NCBI RefSeq assembly: GCF_001718795.1
Contig: NZ_CP013438.1
Coordinates: forward strand, 434,001 to 498,000
Source of the DNA: Burkholderia latens
GTDB taxonomy: Bacteria > Pseudomonadota > Gammaproteobacteria > Burkholderiales > Burkholderiaceae
Length of the DNA: 64,000 nucleotides
Direction of reading: 5' to 3'
The notes under the pieces were generated by a model. The model ran no database searches. It worked only from the letters and a program-made list of their open reading frames with translations, and had not been told where the DNA came from. Below, piece by piece: positions 38,957 to 47,624 of the stretch. Within the stretch, counting starts at the first letter, position 1, and each line of letters begins with the position of its first letter. Made by a program: the position numbers and the translations under genes.

Positions 38957-39361
38957 TCACGCCGCTTCGGCCCGCTCTTCTTCTTCAGCTTCGAGCATCG
39001 CCTTGACGATCAGGTAGACGGCCGGCAGGTCGTCGTCGTCGCGACGCCAGTCGACAGGCTCGTCGACGTCCGCCGCGACGAGCCGGCTGTCGCGAAGGCG
39101 AATGAACGCATTGACGACCGCCGGATCGTTGCGGCTCAGGAAACCGGCATTCGAGAACGCGAGTTCCTCCACGTTCAGCAGCGCCTGCCAGCTCATTGTG
39201 CGGGTGGCGGCCGGGTGAGTGCGGCGTCGCAGCCCGAGCGCGCGCTGCGCGGGGCCGCCGACGACGCGCTGCAGGTCGACCACCGCCCGCTGCGCGGCGC
39301 GTTCGAAGTGGACAGGATTGAAGCCGGGTTGCTCGGGATCGAATGCGGATGACTGGAACAT
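38957..39361 (-). CDS. Small hypothetical protein behind an SOS-box-like site
   Basis: A 134-residue protein I do not recognise. Its middle (about 55-95) has MSWQALLNVEELAFSNAGFL and NDPAVVNAFIRLRDSRLVAA; the C-terminus is acidic (LEAEEEERAEAA). No signal peptide or TM helix is evident. Its start is 64 bp from a perfect CTGT-N8-ACAG palindrome, so it may be induced by DNA damage. The residues after about 45 have the more protein-like composition. Confidence 0.6.
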   Translation of the reverse strand: MFQSSAFDPEQPGFNPVHFERAAQRAVVDLQRVVGGPAQRALGLRRRTHPAATRTMSWQALLNVEELAFSNAGFLSRNDPAVVNAFIRLRDSRLVAADVDEPVDWRRDDDDLPAVYLIVKAMLEAEEEERAEAA

Positions 39362-39422
39362 GGTCGCCTCACAAAAGTCCGTCCGTCATGGATGACGGAA
39401 TTCGGGTCAAATGGTGCAAAAG

Positions 39423-39442
39423 CACTGTAAATATATACAGTG
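39423..39442 (-). promoter_or_regulatory. SOS-box-like palindrome (LexA type)
   Basis: CACTGTA-AATATA-TACAGTG is a perfect 7-bp dyad whose core CTGT-N8-ACAG (39425-39440) equals the LexA box consensus of gamma- and beta-proteobacteria, with an AT-rich centre. It lies 64 bp upstream of the 134-residue gene on the minus strand and behind the LysR gene at 39550, which points the same way. Confidence 0.7.
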
Positions 39443-39549
39443 TTCGGCGCGACAGCAAGTCCCGAATGAACCCGCGTGCGTGGCGACCGGTTTGGGACGA
39501 CCGGCCGGTGGGCGCACGAGCGTGCGGTCGTTCGCTTCGGCGCGGCCAT

Positions 39550-40443
39550 TCACACTGACGCGGCGATCGTTTCCCGCAGCCACCGATGCGCGGGATCGCG
39601 ATGCACGCGTTCGTGCCACAGCATCGACATTTCATAGCCGGGAACATTGACCGGCGCTTCGACGACGCGCAACGCGGGCGTGTTGCGCACCAGCCGCTCG
39701 GGCAGCATCGCGACGAGGTCGGTGCCGGCGATGGCCGACATCACGAACAGGAAGTGCGGCACCGATAGCACGACGCGCCGTGTGGCGCCCGCTTGCGCGA
39801 GCACTTCGTCGGTCACGCCGAAAAAGCCGCCGCCGTCCGGCGATACGATCACGTGTTCCAGCGCGCCGAACTGCGCGAGCGTGGGCCGCCGCTTCAGCTT
39901 CGGATGCCCGGCTCGGCCGACGAGCACGTAGCGCTCGGTGAACAGCGGCAGGCGCCGCATCCCTTCCGGCGAGCCTTCGGTCGTATGAAACGCCAGGTCG
40001 ATGCCGTTTCGTTCGGCATCCTGCTCGATGCGAGGCGGCACGAGCTCGACGACGGCGAGCCGGGTCGCGGGCGCGGCCGAGCGCAGCGTGTTCAGCGTTG
40101 GCAGGACGATCGTCGATTCGCCGTAGTCGGTCGCGGCCACGCGCCACGTGTTGGTCGCAGTCGCCGGATCGAACGGCGTGGCCGTCAGCACCGCGCGCTC
40201 GAGCCCCTCGAGCGCGTCCCGCAGCGGCTCGCGCAGCGATTCCGCGCGCGCGGTCGGCCGCATTCCTCGTGGGCCAGGCAGCAGCAGCGGGTCGCCGAAC
40301 AGGTCGCGCAGCTTCTGCAACTGCACGCTCACCGACGGTTGAGACATGTTCAGTTTTTCCGCGGCGCGCGTGACGTTGTGCTCGGCGAGCAGCACGTCGA
40401 GTGTGACCAGCAGGTTCAGATCCAGTCGTCTGAGATTATTCAT
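39550..40443 (-). CDS. LysR family regulator (NodD-like)
   Basis: A 297-residue LysR protein beginning MNNLRRLDLNLLVTLDVLLA, then EHNVTRAAEKLNMSQPSVSV, as in NodD/SyrM-type regulators. The ligand domain follows (PALRVVEAPVNVPGYEMSML near the end). It is divergent from the quinone reductase at 40530; the 86-bp gap has a small dyad. It most likely activates that gene in response to a quinone or electrophile (inference). Confidence 0.92.
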   Translation of the reverse strand: MNNLRRLDLNLLVTLDVLLAEHNVTRAAEKLNMSQPSVSVQLQKLRDLFGDPLLLPGPRGMRPTARAESLREPLRDALEGLERAVLTATPFDPATATNTWRVAATDYGESTIVLPTLNTLRSAAPATRLAVVELVPPRIEQDAERNGIDLAFHTTEGSPEGMRRLPLFTERYVLVGRAGHPKLKRRPTLAQFGALEHVIVSPDGGGFFGVTDEVLAQAGATRRVVLSVPHFLFVMSAIAGTDLVAMLPERLVRNTPALRVVEAPVNVPGYEMSMLWHERVHRDPAHRWLRETIAASV

Positions 40444-40450
40444 GGCTATA

Positions 40451-40464
40451 CCTGGAATGTCAGG
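40451..40464. promoter_or_regulatory. Small dyad CCTG-GAATGT-CAGG in a LysR divergent promoter
   Basis: A 4-bp arm dyad 8 bp from the LysR start, with the outline of a T-N11-A LysR site. Weak alone, but in the expected place. Confidence 0.35.
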
Positions 40465-40529
40465 AATTCATTTCAACTATATCGGTTGAGACGGCATCCT
40501 GCAGTCATTCCATCCACGGAGCCAGGAAA

Positions 40530-41315
40530 ATGAATGTGTTGATCGTCTATGCCCATCCGGAACCGCGATCGCTGAACGGTGCGTTGCGGGATTTCGCCGT
40601 CGCGCATCTCGAAGCGGCCGGCCACACGGTGCGGGTCACAGATCTGTATGCGATGAACTGGAAGGCCGCATTCGACGCGGACGACGTGCCCGACCGCGCG
40701 CCCGACGCCCGGTTCGATCCCGCGCTCGATTCGAAGCGTGCGTTCGAGACGGGCACGCAGCGCGACGACATCGCACGCGAACAGGAGAAACTGAAGTGGG
40801 CCGATGCGGTGATTCTGCAGTTTCCGCTGTGGTGGTTCTCGATGCCGGCGATCATGAAGGGCTGGGTCGAGCGTGTGTATGCGTACGGATTCGCGTACGG
40901 CGTTGGCGAGCATTCCGACCGGCATTGGGGCGACCGTTACGGCGAAGGATCGCTCGCGGGCAAGCGTGCGATGGTGATCGTGACGACGGGCGGATGGGAG
41001 TCGCACTACAGTGCGCGCGGGATCAACGGGCCGATCGACGACGTGCTGTTTCCGATCCAGCACGGGATTCTGTATTACCCCGGGTTCGACGTGTTGCCGC
41101 CGTTCGTGATCTACCGCGCCGGAAAAATGAACGATGCGCGCTTCGACGAAATCCGGGCGGCACTGGGCAAGCGTCTCGATGCGCTTTGGACGGCGCAGCC
41201 GATCCCGTTCCGGCGGCAGAATGCGGGCGATTACGAGATTCCGGCGCTGACGCTGAAGCCGGGAATCGCGCCGGGAGCGGTCGGATTCGCCGCGCATCTC
41301 GCCTTGGAGCCGTGA
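40530..41315 (+). CDS. NAD(P)H dehydrogenase (quinone), NQO1/MdaB-type
   Basis: A 261-residue flavodoxin-fold oxidoreductase. It has MNVLIVYAHPEPRSLNGALR (FMN/FAD phosphate loop), ADAVILQFPLWWFSMPAIMK and VTTGGWESHYSARGINGP. It reduces quinones by two electrons, avoiding semiquinone radicals. The ATG follows CCAGGAAA. The divergent LysR gene is the likely regulator. Specific symbols such as mdaB or kefF-like are not assigned because the subgroup is unclear. Confidence 0.92.
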   Translation: MNVLIVYAHPEPRSLNGALRDFAVAHLEAAGHTVRVTDLYAMNWKAAFDADDVPDRAPDARFDPALDSKRAFETGTQRDDIAREQEKLKWADAVILQFPLWWFSMPAIMKGWVERVYAYGFAYGVGEHSDRHWGDRYGEGSLAGKRAMVIVTTGGWESHYSARGINGPIDDVLFPIQHGILYYPGFDVLPPFVIYRAGKMNDARFDEIRAALGKRLDALWTAQPIPFRRQNAGDYEIPALTLKPGIAPGAVGFAAHLALEP

Positions 41316-41370
41316 TCGTCCCCGCATCGTCGCGATGCGGGACGACACCGGCATCCCGGGCTGCAAAACG

Positions 41371-41409
41371 ACACGGGCGGCCAGCGAGCAAAGCGCCGGT
41401 CGCCCGTGT
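41371..41409. terminator. Hairpin between convergent quinone reductase and catC
   Basis: ACACGGGCG (41371-41379) and CGCCCGTGT (41401-41409) form a 9-bp stem, extended by a few more pairs with a bulge. It lies between convergent genes and could end both transcripts. There is no T-run. Confidence 0.5.
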
Positions 41410-41452
41410 GCTTCCCGTCGCGCGGCCGGCTGGCGGCGCGCTTCAACGTGAC

Positions 41453-41743
41453 TTACCGATCATCCTCCCGCACCGAAGACGGATGCCGGCATAGCGCGCG
41501 CACTTCCATCTCCATATACGGAAACAACGGCAGCTGACTCAGCACGTCATGCAGCTGCTGCACGCTCTCGACGTCGAAAATGCTGACGTTCGCATACTGC
41601 CCCGCGATCCGCCACAGATGCCGCCACACGCCTTCGTGCATCAGCCGCTGGCACATCGCCTTTTCTTCGGCCTTCAACGTGGCCGCCTTGACCGGGTCCA
41701 TGTCCGCCGGCAGGCGGACGGTCATTTCCACATGAAACAGCAT
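41453..41743 (-). CDS. catC: Muconolactone delta-isomerase
   Basis: A 96-residue enzyme of the beta-ketoadipate pathway that isomerises muconolactone to beta-ketoadipate enol-lactone. MLFHVEMTVRLPADMDP, WRHLWRIAGQYANVSIFDVE and the C-terminal LPLFPYMEMEVRALCRHPSS match CatC throughout, and length is correct. It is the last gene of catBAC, 43 bp after catA. Confidence 0.96.
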   Translation of the reverse strand: MLFHVEMTVRLPADMDPVKAATLKAEEKAMCQRLMHEGVWRHLWRIAGQYANVSIFDVESVQQLHDVLSQLPLFPYMEMEVRALCRHPSSVREDDR

Positions 41744-41786
41744 CCTGCGCTCCTTGCGTTATCGATTCGTCGAACGGGACGGCCGC

Positions 41787-42689
41787 TCAGGCCTGCGCGC
41801 GCGCTCGCTCGACCTCGCTCGCGGGAACGTCCTGCTTGTCCTTCAGAAGCGTGAAATCGAAGTCGATCAGCGCGAACTGCCCGTCGACGCCGTACGGCTT
41901 GCCTTCCGCGCCTTCGGCCTGCCTGATCTTCGGGATCAGCCCTTCGCGCGTCGCGAATGCGAAATCGTCCCAGATATGCGGATCGCCTTCGATGTTGATC
42001 TGCGTCGTCAGCTTACGATATCCGTCCGCGGAAACGAAGAAGTGGATGTGCGCGGGACGGTGACCGTGTCGGCCGAGCAGATCGAGCAGCTGCTCGGTCT
42101 TGCTGCCCGGCGGCACGCTGTAGCCGACCGGCAGCACGCTGCGGAAGCTGTAGCGGCCGTCGGCATCGGTGCGGATCGAGCGGCGCAGATTGAACGCCGG
42201 CTGCGACTGGTCGAAGTACGAGTAGTTGCCCAGATGGTTCGCATGCCACACCTCGACGAGGGCGTTTGCAAGCGGCGCGCCGTCCTGGCCGAGCACCCGG
42301 CCGCGCATCACCAGCGTCTGGCCCGGATCGGTGCCGTCGTCAAGACGCGCATGGCCGACCGATTCCGGCGCGCCCGCGACGTACAGCGGCCCTTCGATCG
42401 TGCGCGGCGTGCCGCCGTGAAAGCCGGCCTTCTCCTCGGCCTCGTCCATCCGCACGTCGAGGAAGCGCTCGAGACCGAGGCCCGCCGCGATCAGCCCGAA
42501 TTCGCGGCCGGCTTCGTTCAGGTAGTTCAGCGCGGTCCAGAATTCGCTCGGCTGCACGTCGAAGTCCTCGATCGTGTAGCAGATGTCTTTCACGATCCGA
42601 TTGACGATCGCGCGCACGCGCGGGTTGCCGGGTTTTTCCGCGGCGTCGTCGAAGGTCTTCAGCAGGGCGTCGATGGCTTGCTTGTTCAT
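41787..42689 (-). CDS. catA: Catechol 1,2-dioxygenase
   Basis: A 300-residue intradiol dioxygenase cleaving catechol to cis,cis-muconate. The N-terminal helical linker domain (about 1-100) is followed by the catalytic beta-sandwich with the Fe(III) ligands: Tyr in EGPLYVAGAP, Tyr in NLGNYSYFDQ and two His in RPAHIHFFVSADG. It sits between catB and catC and receives catechol made by the anthranilate dioxygenase encoded downstream in this window. Confidence 0.96.
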   Translation of the reverse strand: MNKQAIDALLKTFDDAAEKPGNPRVRAIVNRIVKDICYTIEDFDVQPSEFWTALNYLNEAGREFGLIAAGLGLERFLDVRMDEAEEKAGFHGGTPRTIEGPLYVAGAPESVGHARLDDGTDPGQTLVMRGRVLGQDGAPLANALVEVWHANHLGNYSYFDQSQPAFNLRRSIRTDADGRYSFRSVLPVGYSVPPGSKTEQLLDLLGRHGHRPAHIHFFVSADGYRKLTTQINIEGDPHIWDDFAFATREGLIPKIRQAEGAEGKPYGVDGQFALIDFDFTLLKDKQDVPASEVERARAQA

Positions 42690-42725
42690 CTGTGTCTCCG
42701 GGTTCGGTTGTCGTGTCGTGTGTGA

Positions 42726-43859
42726 TCAGCGGGCGCCGCGTCGCATCCGATCGATGCGGGCCCAGTCGAAGGTGATGCCGAGGCCGGGCGTGGCCGGCAG
42801 GTGCAGCTGGAAATTTTCGTAGCGCAGCGGCTCGACGAGGATTTCCTCCGTGAGCAGCAGCGGGCCGAACAGTTCGGTGCCCCATTTCAGCGCGCCGAAC
42901 GTGCTGAACAGTTGCGCGGACGCCATCGTGCCGGCCGCGCCTTCGAGCATCGTGCCACCGTACAGGCCGATGCCGGCCGCGGCCGCGATCGACGCAACGC
43001 TCGCGGCGCCCAGCAGCCCGCCCGATTGCGCGATCTTCACCGCGAACACGTCGGCCGCGCGGTCCTGCGCGAGCGCGAATGCGTCGACCGGGCCGTGCAG
43101 CGCTTCGTCTGCCATGATCGGGATGTGCGCGAGTTGGGTGAGCCGCTTCAGTCCCGCGCGATTGGTCGCAGCGATCGGCTGCTCGACGAGGCTCACGCCG
43201 GCGTCGGCGAGGCGCGCGCCGGCGCGGATCGCGTCGGTTTCGCTCCATGCCTGGTTGACGTCCACGCGCACGTCGCCGCGCTCGCCGAGCGCGCGCTTGA
43301 TTGCGATCACGTGCGCGACGTCGTCGTCGACCGCGTTCGAGCCGATCTTCAGCTTGAATGCGCGATGGCGGCGCGCGTCCAGCATCGCCTCGGCTTCCGC
43401 GATGTCGCGCTGCGTGTCGCCGCTCGCGAGCGTCCATGCGACGTCGACCGCGTCGGTTGTCCGGCCGCCGAACAGTTCGGATAGCGGCACGCCGACGCGG
43501 CGCGCGTGCGCGTCGAACAGCGCGGTTTCGAGCGCGCATTTCGCGAACCGGTTGCCCTGGAACAGCTTGCGCGCACGCGCCATCGCGGCGCCGGGGCGTG
43601 TTGCGTCCATCCCGTGCAGCAGCGGCGCGAAATACGTATCGATATTGACCTTGATGCTCTCGGGGCTCTCCTCGCCGTACGCGAGACCGCCGATCGTGGT
43701 CGCCTCGCCGACGCCTTCGATACCGTCCGTGCATCGAACGCGCACCAGCACGAGGGTCTGGCAATTCATCGTCGCGACCGACAGTTTGTGGGGCCGAATC
43801 GTCGGCACGTCGACGAGCAGCGTCTCGATGCGTTCGATGGTGGCGGCTGTTGCTATCAT
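42726..43859 (-). CDS. catB: Muconate cycloisomerase
   Basis: A 377-residue enolase-superfamily enzyme turning cis,cis-muconate into muconolactone. It has the 20s/50s capping loops at the N-terminus (IGGLAYGEESPESIKVNIDT), the KLKIGS lysine pair near residue 170, and metal ligands in RVDVNQAW, SLVEQPI and IMADEALHGP. The gene is divergent from catR. The ATG at 43859 was preferred; an in-frame GTG/ATG region upstream would add about 25 unlike residues. Confidence 0.95.
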   Translation of the reverse strand: MIATAATIERIETLLVDVPTIRPHKLSVATMNCQTLVLVRVRCTDGIEGVGEATTIGGLAYGEESPESIKVNIDTYFAPLLHGMDATRPGAAMARARKLFQGNRFAKCALETALFDAHARRVGVPLSELFGGRTTDAVDVAWTLASGDTQRDIAEAEAMLDARRHRAFKLKIGSNAVDDDVAHVIAIKRALGERGDVRVDVNQAWSETDAIRAGARLADAGVSLVEQPIAATNRAGLKRLTQLAHIPIMADEALHGPVDAFALAQDRAADVFAVKIAQSGGLLGAASVASIAAAAGIGLYGGTMLEGAAGTMASAQLFSTFGALKWGTELFGPLLLTEEILVEPLRYENFQLHLPATPGLGITFDWARIDRMRRGAR

Positions 43860-43932
43860 GCGATTCCTCCTGTTGGTGCACATGGTAGGAATTCCCGCCC
43901 GGCGTCGTCCAACACTCTTTCCGACTACTTCC

Positions 43933-43947
43933 ATACCTTTGAGGCAT
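43933..43947. promoter_or_regulatory. CatR/BenM-type binding site
   Basis: ATAC-CTTTGAG-GCAT differs at one base from the ATAC-N7-GTAT recognition site of CatM/BenM/CatR regulators. It lies in the 91-bp gap between divergent catB and catR, just before the catR start at 43951, as expected for a muconate-responsive activator that also represses itself. Confidence 0.6.
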
Positions 43948-43950
43948 GAA

Positions 43951-44841
43951 ATGGAATTGCGCCAGCTCCGCTACTTCATCGCCGTCGCCGAGGAAATGAA
44001 CATCACGCGCGCGGCGGAGCGGTTGCACATGACGCAGCCGCCGCTCAGCCGGCAGCTTCAGGCGATCGAGGACGAGCTCGGATTGCCGCTCTTCGAGCGC
44101 GGCGCGCGGCCGCTGAAACTGACCGACGCGGGCCGCGTGTTCTATGCGCAGGCGAAGCGCGTGGTCGAGCAGGCGGACGAGCTAGGCCCGCTGACGCGGC
44201 GACTCGCGCAATTGTCGGAGCGGATCGTGATCGGCTTCGTGCCGTCGACGCTTTATGGCGCGCTGCCGGACGTGATCCGCGCGTTTCGGCAGGCGCACCC
44301 GGATGTCGAGCTGTCGCTGATCGAAATGTTCACGCTCGAACAGCTTGGCGCGCTGAAGGGCGGCCGAATCGACGTAGGGTTCGGCCGCTTGCGCTTCGAT
44401 GACGACCAGCTCGTGCGCGAGGCGCTGATCGAGGAAAAGCTCATCGCCGCGCTGCCGGCCGGGCACCGCCTTGCCGATCCTGACCGGCCGCTGACGCTCG
44501 CCGACATCGCGAACGAAACGCTGATCGTCTATCCGAGCACGCCGCGACCGAGCTTTGCCGACCAGCAGCTGTCCGCGCTGCGCGACGGCGCGCTCGTGCC
44601 GGCTGCGGTGCACGAGGTGCGCGAGCTGCAGACAGCGCTCGGGCTCGTCGCCGCGCAGGTGGGCGTGTCGCTGGTGCCGGAAAGCGTCGACGGCGTGCGG
44701 GTGAAGGGCGTCGTGTACCGGCGGTTGCCGGAGCCCACGGCGACGTCGCCGATCATCATGAGCCGCCGGCTGCACGGCGAGAGCGCGGCGACGACCGCAT
44801 TCTGCGCGATTGCGCGGGAGATGATCGCGCCGGCAGGGTAG
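43951..44841 (+). CDS. catR: LysR family activator of the catechol genes
   Basis: A 296-residue LysR regulator starting MELRQLRYFIAVAEEMNITR, with HMTQPPLSRQLQAIEDELGL as recognition helix, as in BenM/CatM/CatR. The effector domain includes GFVPSTLYGALPDVIRAF. Divergent placement next to catB is the conserved arrangement; the usual inducer is cis,cis-muconate. An ATG five bases upstream (43946) is out of frame. Confidence 0.93.
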   Translation: MELRQLRYFIAVAEEMNITRAAERLHMTQPPLSRQLQAIEDELGLPLFERGARPLKLTDAGRVFYAQAKRVVEQADELGPLTRRLAQLSERIVIGFVPSTLYGALPDVIRAFRQAHPDVELSLIEMFTLEQLGALKGGRIDVGFGRLRFDDDQLVREALIEEKLIAALPAGHRLADPDRPLTLADIANETLIVYPSTPRPSFADQQLSALRDGALVPAAVHEVRELQTALGLVAAQVGVSLVPESVDGVRVKGVVYRRLPEPTATSPIIMSRRLHGESAATTAFCAIAREMIAPAG

Positions 44842-45166
44842 CGGCGTTCGTTCTCGTAGTGCTGCAACTAACGGTCTATTTCGACGTGGTCGGCGGAGTG
44901 TGGAACGGGCGGTGCGACGCGGCGGTCATCCGCGCCCGATACAGGCTAGGCGCCGGGCAAGGCTGCGCGCGGCTGGCGAGGCGGCAAGCGGCAAGCGGCA
45001 AGCGGCAAGTGGCAAGCGGCAAGCGGCAAGCGGCAAGCGGCAAACGGCAAACGGCAAACGGCAAACGGCAAGCGACAGGGCGACAGGCGACAGGCGACAA
45101 ACGGCAACGCGACAAACGGCAACGCCGCAATCGCCAAGGCGCCCAACGCTGCAACCCCACGTCCAC
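44842..45166. other. Intergenic region catR-andR with tandem repeat
   Basis: These 325 bp lie between convergent catR and andR. They hold the heptanucleotide array 44982-45072 and a degenerate continuation of CGACAGG/CGACAAA units to about 45125. No gene is supported; peptides read through the array are simple translated repeats. Confidence 0.6.
44982..45072 (+). repeat. Heptanucleotide tandem repeat, 13 units of CGGCAAG/A
   Basis: Thirteen consecutive 7-bp units: eight CGGCAAG near the start with one TGGCAAG variant, then four CGGCAAA and a closing CGGCAAG. Degenerate CGACAGG and CGACAAA units follow. This is a VNTR-type array in a convergent gap. The number of units may vary between strains. 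Confidence 0.95.
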
Positions 45167-46132
45167 CTACCGCTTCCCGTCGAGCGTCTCCGACGGCGAT
45201 TCGCCGAACTTCTCCCGATAAGCGATCGCGAATCGCCCGAGGTGCGTGAACCCGCAATCGAGCGCGATGTCGGCGATCCGCCGCTCTGATCGCGGCCCGC
45301 GCAGCAACTCCCTCGCGTGCTCGAGCCGCGTCGCCCGCAGGTATTGCATCGGGCTCATCCCGCGGAATTGCAGGAAAGCGTCGCGCAGCGTCCGCTCGGG
45401 CACGTTGGCGGCCTGGACGATGTCCGCGAGTTGCAGCGGCTGCGCGTAATGCGCGGCGATGAACTCCTGCGCGCGGCGCACGAACCCCGGCGCCGGATCG
45501 TGGCGCGAGCGCTGCAGCACCGACGGCGGGTGGCCTTCGATCAGCAGGTCGATCAGCAGATGCTCGAGTTGCGATGCGACACGCGGGTTCGCATTCGCGC
45601 GTTCGAGCAGTTCGGGCGAGCCGGCCACGAGCATCAGCTGCTGGCGCCACGCGGCGAGCGCGGCGTCGCTTACGTGCAGCACCGGGTCGAGCGTCGCGCG
45701 CGGGTCGCCGGTCAGCGCACCGACGGTCGCCGCGTCGATGCGCAGCACGAACTGTTCGCAGTCGGCCGACAGCACCGCGTCGAAGCGCTCGCCAGGCGCA
45801 CACAGCACGCCCGTGTGCGCGTCGACGCCGAGCCGGCGTCCCATCGCGTGGACTTCGGCCTGCCCGGACAGGCAGAACATCAGCAGGTAATAGCCGTCGA
45901 CGGCGTCGACCTGTACGCGCATCGCGTCGCCGAACGCGATGGTGCCGATCCCGAGGCCGCCGAGCCGCACGAAATCCATATGCGACGCGCCCTGCACGCG
46001 GCCGCTCGGCAGCAGCGCGTGCGGCTGCATCACGCGCGAGATCCGCTCGCGCGTCTCGTCGAGATCGCGGGATTCGAACAGCCGGTGCGCGCGCAGTGCA
46101 AACGGCTCGAACGACGTTGGGGACATGGGCAT
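45167..46132 (-). CDS. andR: AraC family regulator of anthranilate degradation
   Basis: A protein of about 321 residues with an AraC-type N-terminal domain ([37 protein letters not shown]) and a C-terminal double HTH ([40 protein letters not shown]). It is divergent from andAc, the arrangement described for AndR in B. cepacia DBO1. Starts at 46132 (MPMSPT) and 46126 (MSPT) are both possible; 46132 is given. A nested dyad at 46225-46259 lies in the shared promoter. Confidence 0.88.
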   Translation of the reverse strand: MPMSPTSFEPFALRAHRLFESRDLDETRERISRVMQPHALLPSGRVQGASHMDFVRLGGLGIGTIAFGDAMRVQVDAVDGYYLLMFCLSGQAEVHAMGRRLGVDAHTGVLCAPGERFDAVLSADCEQFVLRIDAATVGALTGDPRATLDPVLHVSDAALAAWRQQLMLVAGSPELLERANANPRVASQLEHLLIDLLIEGHPPSVLQRSRHDPAPGFVRRAQEFIAAHYAQPLQLADIVQAANVPERTLRDAFLQFRGMSPMQYLRATRLEHARELLRGPRSERRIADIALDCGFTHLGRFAIAYREKFGESPSETLDGKR

Positions 46133-46224
46133 CGGCCTTGGAATAGACGCGCGCTTCGATCCGGCGAATGGGTCGCGATCGTGCGCGGGTCGCGTGTGTC
46201 GCCATGCTAGCGCAGAAATCCGCC

Positions 46225-46259
46225 GAAAGTGGATATTGCGCCGCCGCAATCGCACTTTC
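46225..46259. promoter_or_regulatory. Nested dyads in the andR-andAc promoter
   Basis: GAAAGTG (46225-46231) mirrors CACTTTC (46253-46259), and inside, about the same centre, ATTGCG (46235-46240) mirrors CGCAAT (46245-46250). GGATA also recurs at 46231 and 46261, 30 bp apart, a spacing compatible with AraC-type direct repeats. A binding site for AndR is inferred. Confidence 0.5.
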
Positions 46260-46335
46260 CGGATAGACGCCGAATATTAGCTTTTCAAAAATCGGCTCCA
46301 TGCAATCAACGACACGGAACCACAAGGAGTCCGAC

Positions 46336-47607
46336 ATGGAGCAGACAGAATCGCCCGTCGTCTTCGCCGCGCGCGACGACGCATCCGACGTGCATTTTCC
46401 GCACGACGACGGTTCGCGCGTGCCGTACAAGGTATTCAGCTCGCGCGCCGTCTACGATCGCGAGCAGGAACGCATCTTCCGCGGGCCGACGTGGAACTTC
46501 GTCGCGCTGGAGGCGGAGATTCCGAAGGCCGGCGACTTCAAGAGCACGTTCGTCGGCGACACGCCGGTGGTGGTCACGCGCACCGAGGACGGCGCGCTGT
46601 CCGCGTGGGTGAACCGCTGCGCGCACCGCGGTGCGCAGGTTTGCCGCAAATCGCGCGGCAACGCGAGTTCGCACACGTGCGTGTACCACCAGTGGAGCTT
46701 CGACAATCAGGGCAACCTGCTCGGCGTGCCGTTCCGGCGCGGCCAGAAGGGCATGACCGGGATGCCGGCCGACTTCGACCCGAAGCAGCACGGGTTGCGC
46801 AAGCTGCGCGTGGACAGCTATCGCGGGCTCGTGTTCGCCACCTTCAGCGATGAAGTTGCGCCGCTGCCCGACTATCTCGGCGAGCAGATGCGCCCATGGA
46901 TCGACCGGATCTTCCACAAGCCGATCGAGTATCTCGGCTGCACGCGCCAGTATTCGAAGTCGAACTGGAAGCTGTACATGGAGAACGTGAAGGATCCGTA
47001 TCACGCGAGCATGCTGCACCTGTTCCATACGACCTTCAACATTTTCCGCGTCGGCATGAAGGCGCGCTCGATCCCGGATGCGAACCACGGGCTGCACAGC
47101 ATCATCACGGTGACGAAGACGGGCGACGACACGTCCGCCGCATACAAGCAGCAGAACATTCGCTCGTTCGACGAAGGGTTCCATCTGGAAGACGAATCGA
47201 TCCTCGATCTCGTGTCGGAATACGACGAGGACTGCACGAACCACATCCAGCCGATCTTCCCGCAGCTCGTGATCCAGCAGATCCACAACACGCTGGTCGC
47301 GCGGCAGATCCTGCCGAAGGGGCCGGACAACTTCGAGCTGATCTTCCACTTTTTCGGCTACGCGGACGACACGCCCGAACTGCGCGCGCTGCGCATCAAG
47401 CAGGCGAACCTGGTCGGCCCGGCCGGCTACATCTCGATGGAAGACACCGAGGCGACCGAACTCGTGCAGCGCGGCACCGTACGCGACGCCGACGCGACGT
47501 CGGTGATCGAGATGTCGCGCGGCAACCCGGACCAGCAGGACACGGTGATCACCGAAAGCCTGATCCGCAAGTTCTGGGTCGGTTATCAGAAGCTGATGGG
47601 CTATTGA
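46336..47607 (+). CDS. andAc: Anthranilate 1,2-dioxygenase, terminal oxygenase large subunit
   Basis: A 423-residue Rieske oxygenase alpha subunit. The Rieske site is NRCAHRGAQVC (CxH) with HTCVYHQWSF (Cx2H) at about residues 93-120. The mononuclear iron site is VKDPYHASMLH, with two His and the bridging Asp. It deaminates and hydroxylates anthranilate to catechol. Gene order andAc-andAd-andAb-andAa is that of the three-component enzyme known in B. cepacia DBO1. The ATG at 46336 has CAAGGAG. Confidence 0.94.
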   Translation: MEQTESPVVFAARDDASDVHFPHDDGSRVPYKVFSSRAVYDREQERIFRGPTWNFVALEAEIPKAGDFKSTFVGDTPVVVTRTEDGALSAWVNRCAHRGAQVCRKSRGNASSHTCVYHQWSFDNQGNLLGVPFRRGQKGMTGMPADFDPKQHGLRKLRVDSYRGLVFATFSDEVAPLPDYLGEQMRPWIDRIFHKPIEYLGCTRQYSKSNWKLYMENVKDPYHASMLHLFHTTFNIFRVGMKARSIPDANHGLHSIITVTKTGDDTSAAYKQQNIRSFDEGFHLEDESILDLVSEYDEDCTNHIQPIFPQLVIQQIHNTLVARQILPKGPDNFELIFHFFGYADDTPELRALRIKQANLVGPAGYISMEDTEATELVQRGTVRDADATSVIEMSRGNPDQQDTVITESLIRKFWVGYQKLMGY

Positions 47608-47624
47608 AGCGGGAGCGCGCAACG

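Noticed and set aside
44982..45125. CRISPR array
   Set aside because: The repeats are 7 bp, directly adjacent and without spacers; no cas genes are present.
44859..45289. Open frames across the heptanucleotide array encoding SGKRQAA-type repeats
   Set aside because: All frames through a 7-bp array stay open and give the same 7-residue repeat; there is no ribosome site and both flanking genes converge on the region.
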